NCBI GenBank assembly: GCA_002492075.1
Contig: DKXD01000122.1
Span: 1 to 9,388, forward strand
DNA length: 9,388 nucleotides
DNA from: Ruminococcaceae bacterium UBA7135
GTDB taxonomy: Bacteria > Bacillota > Clostridia > Oscillospirales > Ruminococcaceae
Direction: 5' to 3'
Position numbers and translations under genes: made by a program. Positions 6,577 to 9,388 of this stretch are shown here, piece by piece. Under the pieces are notes generated by a model that saw nothing but the letters and a program-made list of their open reading frames with translations, did no database searches and was not told the origin of the DNA. How positions within the stretch are numbered: the first letter of the stretch is position 1; the number at the start of each line of letters is the position of its first letter.

Positions 6577-7047
6577 ATGGAGCTTAACATAAGAAAAGCC
6601 GAGCCGCGCGACATTCCGCGCATTACGGAGCTTTTATCGCAGGTTTTGGAGGTACACGCGGCTGGCAGACCCGACCTGTTCAAGTCGGGAACGACAAAAT
6701 ACTCCCCCGAGGAGCTTAGGGAAATAATCGCTGACCCCGAACGCCCGATATTTGTCGGGGAACATAACGGTATCGTGCAAGGCTACGCGTTCTGTGTTTT
6801 TCAGCGTCACAACGACCGCAACACTCCGAACTATACCACGCTTTACATAGACGATCTGTGCGTTGACGAAAAAGCACGCGGCTTGCACGTCGGAAGAACG
6901 CTGTATAAATATGTGCTGAAATTTGCGAAAGAGCAAGGTTGCTACAACGTCACCCTGAACGTATGGGCGTGCAACGAAAGCGCGATGAGGTTTTACGAAA
7001 AGTGCGGCTTGCAGATTCAGAAGATCGGAATGGAAAAGATACTGTAA
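6577..7047 (+). CDS. GNAT family N-acetyltransferase
   Basis: A 156-residue single-domain GNAT acetyltransferase, expected to move an acetyl group from acetyl-CoA to an amine; the substrate is unknown. The N-terminal motif is IRKAEPRDIPRITELL. Motif A is LYIDDLCVDEKARGLHVGRTL; the acetyl-CoA loop reads RGLHVG, with His in place of the first Gly, which I recall as common in this clostridial subgroup. Motif B is ACNESAMRFYEKCGL. It ends with IGMEKIL. The ATG at 6577 is chosen because CGGAGG at 6565-6570 is 6 nt upstream. An in-frame ATG at 6556 overlaps the preceding stop (ATGA) but its ribosome binding site is too close; a longer product from there cannot be excluded. It is the last gene of the run, and an IS remnant begins 37 nt after its stop. 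Confidence 0.9.
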   Translation: MELNIRKAEPRDIPRITELLSQVLEVHAAGRPDLFKSGTTKYSPEELREIIADPERPIFVGEHNGIVQGYAFCVFQRHNDRNTPNYTTLYIDDLCVDEKARGLHVGRTLYKYVLKFAKEQGCYNVTLNVWACNESAMRFYEKCGLQIQKIGMEKIL

Positions 7048-7096
7048 AATAGTGTGACATAAATATGCAGAAACCCCGCCGATGTGAACCGCCCCA

Positions 7097-7117
7097 TTTT
7101 GTGCAGACAGCACAAAA
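7097..7117. repeat. Sub-terminal hairpin at the IS3 end
   Basis: An 8-bp perfect inverted repeat TTTTGTGC/GCACAAAA with a 5-nt loop (AGACA), 12 nt inside the IS end at 7085. Confidence 0.6.
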
Positions 7118-7141
7118 GCCCCCTGTTGTGATAAATTAAAC

Positions 7142-7186
7142 GACAAACCGATTCCGTTTTTCAAGCGGGATCGGTTTTGTTTTTGA
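7142..7186 (+). terminator. Possible intrinsic terminator for the upstream operon
   Basis: On the plus strand, 7145-7156 pairs with 7166-7177 over 12 bp (one G-U) around a 9-nt loop. TGTTTTTGAC follows. It lies about 100 nt past the acetyltransferase stop, with no better terminator nearer. The same DNA encodes the OrfB C-terminus on the other strand, so the structure may be fortuitous or co-opted. Confidence 0.4.
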
Positions 7187-7390
7187 CTGCAAACGCTGAT
7201 GATTATAAAAGTATATGTAGTTGTCGAGCTTCATCAAAGCTGTTTAGCTTCACTCGATGTATACACGCTGTCCTGAGGATCGAAAAGAAGTTTTCAGCCA
7301 AAACGTTATCGTAAGGGTTTACACGCCTTGACATCAACTGCGTTATACCAAGATTTTATGTAAGTTTGTTGTATTCATGCGAAGTGTATT

Positions 7391-7441
7391 GAAATCCTTG
7401 GTCGCTGTTTCGCTTATGCTCTAACAGCGACCAAGGATTTC
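7391..7441. repeat. 19-bp perfect inverted repeat inside the IS3 remnant
   Basis: Arms 7391-7409 and 7423-7441 are exact reverse complements around a 13-nt loop. The 7391-7409 arm is native transposase code (the SDQGF region on the minus strand). The other arm is an inverted copy lying at an internal orfB deletion junction. This pattern suggests template switching during replication. Confidence 0.85.
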
Positions 7442-7718
7442 GCCGCTTTAACCGTTTCCAAAACTAAATTTACATTTATTGGTTGATGTATGCCGCTACG
7501 ATCCGGCTACATCTGAACACGTTTGTAACCGTTTGTCCGCTTGGTTTCGGCTTGACATTCGGCTATTTGTGCGGCAAGTTTTTCGTCTTTGTCGGGCTTA
7601 TCCATTCGGTCTTTGCAGCAATAGTATCCGGATCGCGATACTCCAAAATACTTGCACATCTCACTGATCGGATATTTCTTCTTATGCCGATAGATCACCA
7701 AAAATTTTACGTTTACTT

Positions 7719-7930
7719 TTACTTTCTTTCTGTTAGCGAGAGAAAATCCCGCATAAGTTCATTTTCCATTTCAAGATGCTTGATTTTCGCTTCCTTTCGC
7801 GCAAGCACATACTTTAGTTCGCTATCCTTATCCTTTTAGTGATCTTATCACTTTTCGCCGGTCTGCCTTTCTTTCTCAGTGCTTCTCCTATCTCCCGATG
7901 CGTCTTGCTCTGCTCCAACATTTGCGCCAT
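7719..7930 (-). pseudogene. Degraded IS3 OrfA (HTH) fragment
   Basis: An OrfA remnant from ATG 7928-7930. MAQMLEQSKTHREIGEAL matches the helix-turn-helix part of clostridial IS3 OrfA proteins. It is followed at once by RKKGRPAKSD, so the usual intervening 15-20 residues appear deleted. The frame then runs into TAA at 7814-7816. A shifted frame continues with SELKYVLARKEAKIKHLEM and ENELMRDFLSLTERK, the leucine-zipper-like coiled coil of OrfA, ending at TAA 7719-7721. One indel near 7830 therefore splits it. The true N-terminus has been lost. OrfB begins in an overlapping frame, as usual for IS3. Confidence 0.82.
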
Positions 7931-7940
7931 TTTTTCCGAG

Positions 7941-8230
7941 TGTCAACGAAATATTTCTTCGCAGCCGTCGTCCCGGAGCCACAAGCAATAGCTGACCGCA
8001 TCTCTTGATTTGTCAAAGGCTCGCCCGCTATTGATACGCTCGAACCAAGCCAGCTTTTCATCCACCGTATCTGCCTCGCAGATATACACAATAAACTTAT
8101 CGTAATTCAAGAACTTTGTGTTGTCTGTCAAACCATCGAACTGTGTGCCATCAGCCAAACCAAACGCGTTCTGATAGAATAATGCCATAGTAATAATACG
8201 CTGCTGCCCGTCAAGGCATTCGTATATATC
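7941..8230 (-). pseudogene. DUF262 (GmrS/DndB-like) protein fragment
   Basis: The middle of a DUF262 protein, a ParB/Srx-like NTPase fold found in GmrSD and related type IV restriction and defence proteins. The diagnostic YECLDGQQRIITMALF is present, then KFIVYICEADTVDEKLAWF. The open frame continues as non-homologous sequence, but a shifted frame gives IAGEPLTNQEMRSAIACG and TTAAKKYF, as in the family. A 2-nt deletion at about 8027-8032 (expected AATATAGCG, seen AATAGCG) would explain this. The fragment lacks the N-terminus, replaced by methyltransferase sequence, and the C-terminus, replaced by the IS3 remnant near 7940. Not functional as a DUF262 enzyme. Confidence 0.83.
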
Positions 8231-8640
8231 CTCATAATCATAATACATACAGCCTAAATCAAGAGAAAGCATTTGATGCCGCTTTGCATGGTCAAGATTT
8301 GTAAACCATCGAACGCCCTTAACACGAATAAATTTTCGGCCGTTTTTATCAACACCGCAACCAACGGTATTTAATGGATAATTATCAGGTACATTAAACG
8401 GTCTGTCGCCAGATGAAATTGATAGACCAATCCATTCCAGATTATCCTTTAACAACGGGAAAAACTCCTTATATGTAATCGCGTTCTGATTTCCGATAAT
8501 CAAAAACTTTTTCCCATACTCCATCAATTGTGCAACATACTCGCGGAACAGCGAGAACGGCGAATTCGCGCAGACGATATCACACTGTTTTCAACATCTC
8601 AATACACATATCACTCCTGAAGTCACCGGCTTCATAATAT
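8225..8640 (-). pseudogene. EcoRI-type adenine-specific methyltransferase fragment
   Basis: Central part of an EcoRI-family N6-adenine DNA methyltransferase. Homology begins with GDFRSDMCIEMLK. A 1-nt insertion near 8586-8592 creates TGA at 8580-8582. In the next frame it continues CDIVCANSPFSLFREYV, KKFLIIGNQNAITYKEFF, then VRWFTNLDHAKRH. Motif IV, normally NPPF, reads NSPF (8555-8566), a probable inactivating change; that codon change places a GAATTC at 8562-8567. The N-terminal portion is replaced by unrelated-looking sequence, and the C-terminal part is lost at a fusion with DUF262 sequence near 8225-8235. The open frame 7943-8527 therefore encodes a methyltransferase-DUF262 chimera of 194 residues. 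Family recognition is strong; function is surely lost. Confidence 0.84.
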
Positions 8641-8900
8641 AACGGACGCTTCTCTGTAGTTGTTTTAACTTTACCCTTCTTATCAAAAACGAGATTAACA
8701 TTTTTATCCGTAACGGAAACCTTGACTATGGTCATAACCTGCTCACCGTTCCCGTTAATAACAGCATTCCCAATAATAGGCTGCATTAAGTTATTTGCTT
8801 CGGTCTCCAGAAAAAACTTCGCCTTGCGCGGGTCTAAATCACTCTGCATTCCAACCAGATACTTACTTGTATCAGAAACACGCAATATGTTGAGATCGTA
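8641..8900 (-). pseudogene. Unrecognised coding fragment fused to methyltransferase remnant
   Basis: An open stretch on the minus strand from just after a TGA at 8901-8903. It reads YDLNILRVSDTSKYLVGM, DPRKAKFFLETEANNL, IIGNAVINGNGEQVMTIVKV and DKNVNLVFDKKGKVKTTTEK, then runs without a break into the methyltransferase GDFRS segment. The composition looks truly coding (alternating beta strands, hydrophilic turns), but I do not recognise the family and it does not resemble the N-terminus of EcoRI-type methyltransferases. A TTG at 8883-8885 is the only start and has no clear ribosome binding site. It is most likely an internal or C-terminal fragment of another gene joined by deletion. Confidence 0.5.
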
Positions 8901-9097
8901 TCATACATAAATCCCGTTCGGGAAGGCAGAAAAGACAAGCGAAACATTCGCTCCAAAAATGCCGTTTGGTTTGTTTACAGAGTAGCATAATTTTTTGAAA
9001 ATCGACCGATAAATGAGGATCATTTTTGACCGACTTTTAACGGACGGTCTGTTTGCTATGTCTGAAAATTTTTTCTTCATATATTATATATAAAGAA
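8901..9097. other. Intergenic stretch with small hairpins and an imperfect repeat
   Basis: No gene is seen here. On the plus strand there is a short TCCC-GTTC-GGGA hairpin (8912-8923) and a 6-bp stem AGCGAA/TTCGCT (8938-8952, ACA loop). An imperfect 13-nt direct repeat occurs at 8909-8921 and 8957-8969 (11 of 13 identical). On the minus strand the repeat lies in one open frame and would encode PNGI twice, ending at TGA 8901-8903. From about 8990 on the sequence is AT-rich, with two GACCGA motifs. Confidence 0.45.
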
Positions 9098-9145
9098 AAC
9101 TGCATGCAACAAGTACGATTTTGCTGCATGCAGTTCTTGTTTCTT
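9093..9145. terminator. Stem-loop, probably a bidirectional terminator
   Basis: AACTGCATGCA (9098-9108) pairs perfectly with TGCATGCAGTT (9125-9135) over 11 bp, with possible further CAA/TTG pairing inside the loop. Read on the minus strand it is followed by TTCTTTAT, and on the plus strand by CTTGTTTCTT. The minus-strand version is the better terminator and lies just after the IS630-like transposase fragment. Confidence 0.55.
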
Positions 9146-9148
9146 AAC

Positions 9149-9368
9149 TTAATGTCCCTCATCGCCATTTTGATTGTCAAGAGCTTATCTTAATGACATT
9201 GGATTGATGGTATCCCGTTTTTTCTGATATTTCTTTTTGGTTTACGCCTTCGCAGCGCAGTTCCAGCACTTTAAGCCGTTTATCTATCTGTTTATCTCTG
9301 TTGGCTTAACGTGCGGCTTTTATTTCTTCCTTTTGTCTTTCATTGAATTTGTATTTCATTTTCATCAT
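9149..9368 (-). pseudogene. IS630-like transposase, N-terminal HTH fragment
   Basis: Read on the minus strand from ATG 9366-9368: MKYKFNERQKEEIKAAR, then a TAA stop at 9306-9308 (one base from AAA Lys). The same frame then gives DKQIDKRLKVLELRCEGVNQ and KEISEKTGYHQSNVIKI. This is the winged-helix/HTH N-terminus of IS630/Tc1-like transposases (RLKVLELRCEG...QKEI...TGY). A frameshift near 9180 leads to DNQNGDEGH and a stop at 9149-9151. The DDE catalytic domain is absent, cut off before the stem-loop at 9098-9135. Short length, nonsense mutation and frameshift show a dead remnant. Family assignment is fairly confident, based on the HTH only. Confidence 0.68.
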
Positions 9369-9388
9369 TTTTTATATTATTATACTTT

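Larger units (their letters stand above)
7136..7722 (-). pseudogene. Degraded IS3 OrfB transposase (DDE)
   Basis: Pieces of the OrfB integrase-type transposase. The N-terminal HTH_21 part reads VIYRHKKKYPISEMCKYFG then VSRSGYY, to GYKRVQM, and stops at TAG 7507-7509. About 110 family residues are then missing, including the first catalytic Asp. Homology resumes out of frame with RIVAAY and NVNLVLETVKAAK. It then passes an inverted duplication (7391-7441) and continues with SDQGFQYTSHEYNKL (second Asp), a TAA stop, and NPYDNVLAENFFSIL (Glu). After another small frameshift it ends YIYFYNHQRLQSKTKPIPL and RNRFVV before TAA at 7136-7138. Multiple stops and frameshifts make it non-functional. Identification is secure. 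Confidence 0.87.
7085..7940 (-). mobile_element. IS3-family insertion sequence remnant
   Basis: A decayed IS3-family element read on the minus strand, containing orfA and orfB fragments. One end is recognisable at 7085: TGAACCGCCCC, then an 8-bp sub-terminal hairpin TTTTGTGC/GCACAAAA (7097-7104, 7110-7117). I recall this terminal style from clostridial IS3 elements. The opposite end is missing: past the orfA remnant the sequence passes directly into DUF262 coding sequence near 7940. At about 855 bp it is well short of the usual 1.2-1.5 kb, because of internal deletions in both reading frames. No target duplication can be judged with one end absent. Not mobile by itself. Confidence 0.85.

Noticed and set aside
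863..7047. Polymorphic toxin/immunity cassette for the small acidic genes
   Set aside because: The 3113 and 3590 products are immunity-like in size and charge, but no toxin domain, secretion signal or repeat-rich carrier protein is present.
7800..7835. Programmed -1 frameshifting within IS3 orfA
   Set aside because: The shift point ACT-AAA-AGG does not form a workable slippery heptamer, and the protein also lacks an internal segment, so an ordinary indel is the simpler explanation.
7483..7839. 118-codon plus-strand open frame
   Set aside because: It lies antisense to recognisable IS3 orfA/orfB fragments and resembles no protein; it is a shadow frame.
7085..9388. CRISPR array or tRNA/rRNA gene in the AT-rich right part
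   Set aside because: No regularly spaced repeats and no cloverleaf or rRNA-like sequence were seen on either strand.

Overview
The window looks like the chromosome of a Gram-positive Clostridia member, probably Oscillospirales/Ruminococcaceae-like. The support is textbook sigma-A promoters, strong purine-rich ribosome binding sites, TTG and GTG starts, a VanZ-family protein, and a TerY-C/eukaryotic-like kinase pair of the kind I associate with Firmicutes. Genus is an inference from family content and style, not from a marker gene.

Region 1 (1-860): a VanZ-like membrane protein on the minus strand, then a divergent intergenic region. This holds two back-to-back promoters, each with exact 17-nt spacing. 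Midway between their -35 boxes is an 11-bp-period direct repeat that looks like an OmpR/PhoB-type operator. The vanZ-side leader contains a perfect 15-bp hairpin.

Region 2 (863-7047): eight plus-strand genes in close succession, probably one transcription unit from the promoter at 797-825. In order they are a zinc-ribbon/Sel1-repeat protein; a single-pass membrane protein with a large outer domain; two small soluble acidic proteins of unknown function; a stand-alone TerY-C zinc protein; an atypical Ser/Thr-type protein kinase with a CxC zinc knuckle and a C-terminal beta domain; a polytopic membrane protein; and a GNAT acetyltransferase. Kinase plus TerY-C recalls the TerY phosphorylation triad (VWA + PP2C + kinase), but no VWA or phosphatase gene is present. 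The kinase also lacks the catalytic-loop Asn. The core may therefore be a divergent signalling module linking a membrane sensor to a kinase, with the Sel1 protein as scaffold. That link is inference. Two GC-rich hairpins of one sequence type flank the TerY-C gene and resemble the hairpin near vanZ.

Region 3 (7048-9388): AT-richer decayed DNA with no intact gene, all remnants reading on the minus strand. It contains an IS3-family element with one recognisable end, internal deletions and a 19-bp inverted duplication; a DUF262 (GmrS/DndB-like) fragment; an EcoRI-type adenine methyltransferase fragment fused in frame to the DUF262 piece by deletion; an unrecognised fragment fused upstream of the methyltransferase piece; a structured intergenic stretch; a terminator-like stem-loop; and the N-terminal HTH part of an IS630-like transposase carrying a nonsense mutation. 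This is a graveyard of a restriction/defence cluster invaded by insertion sequences.
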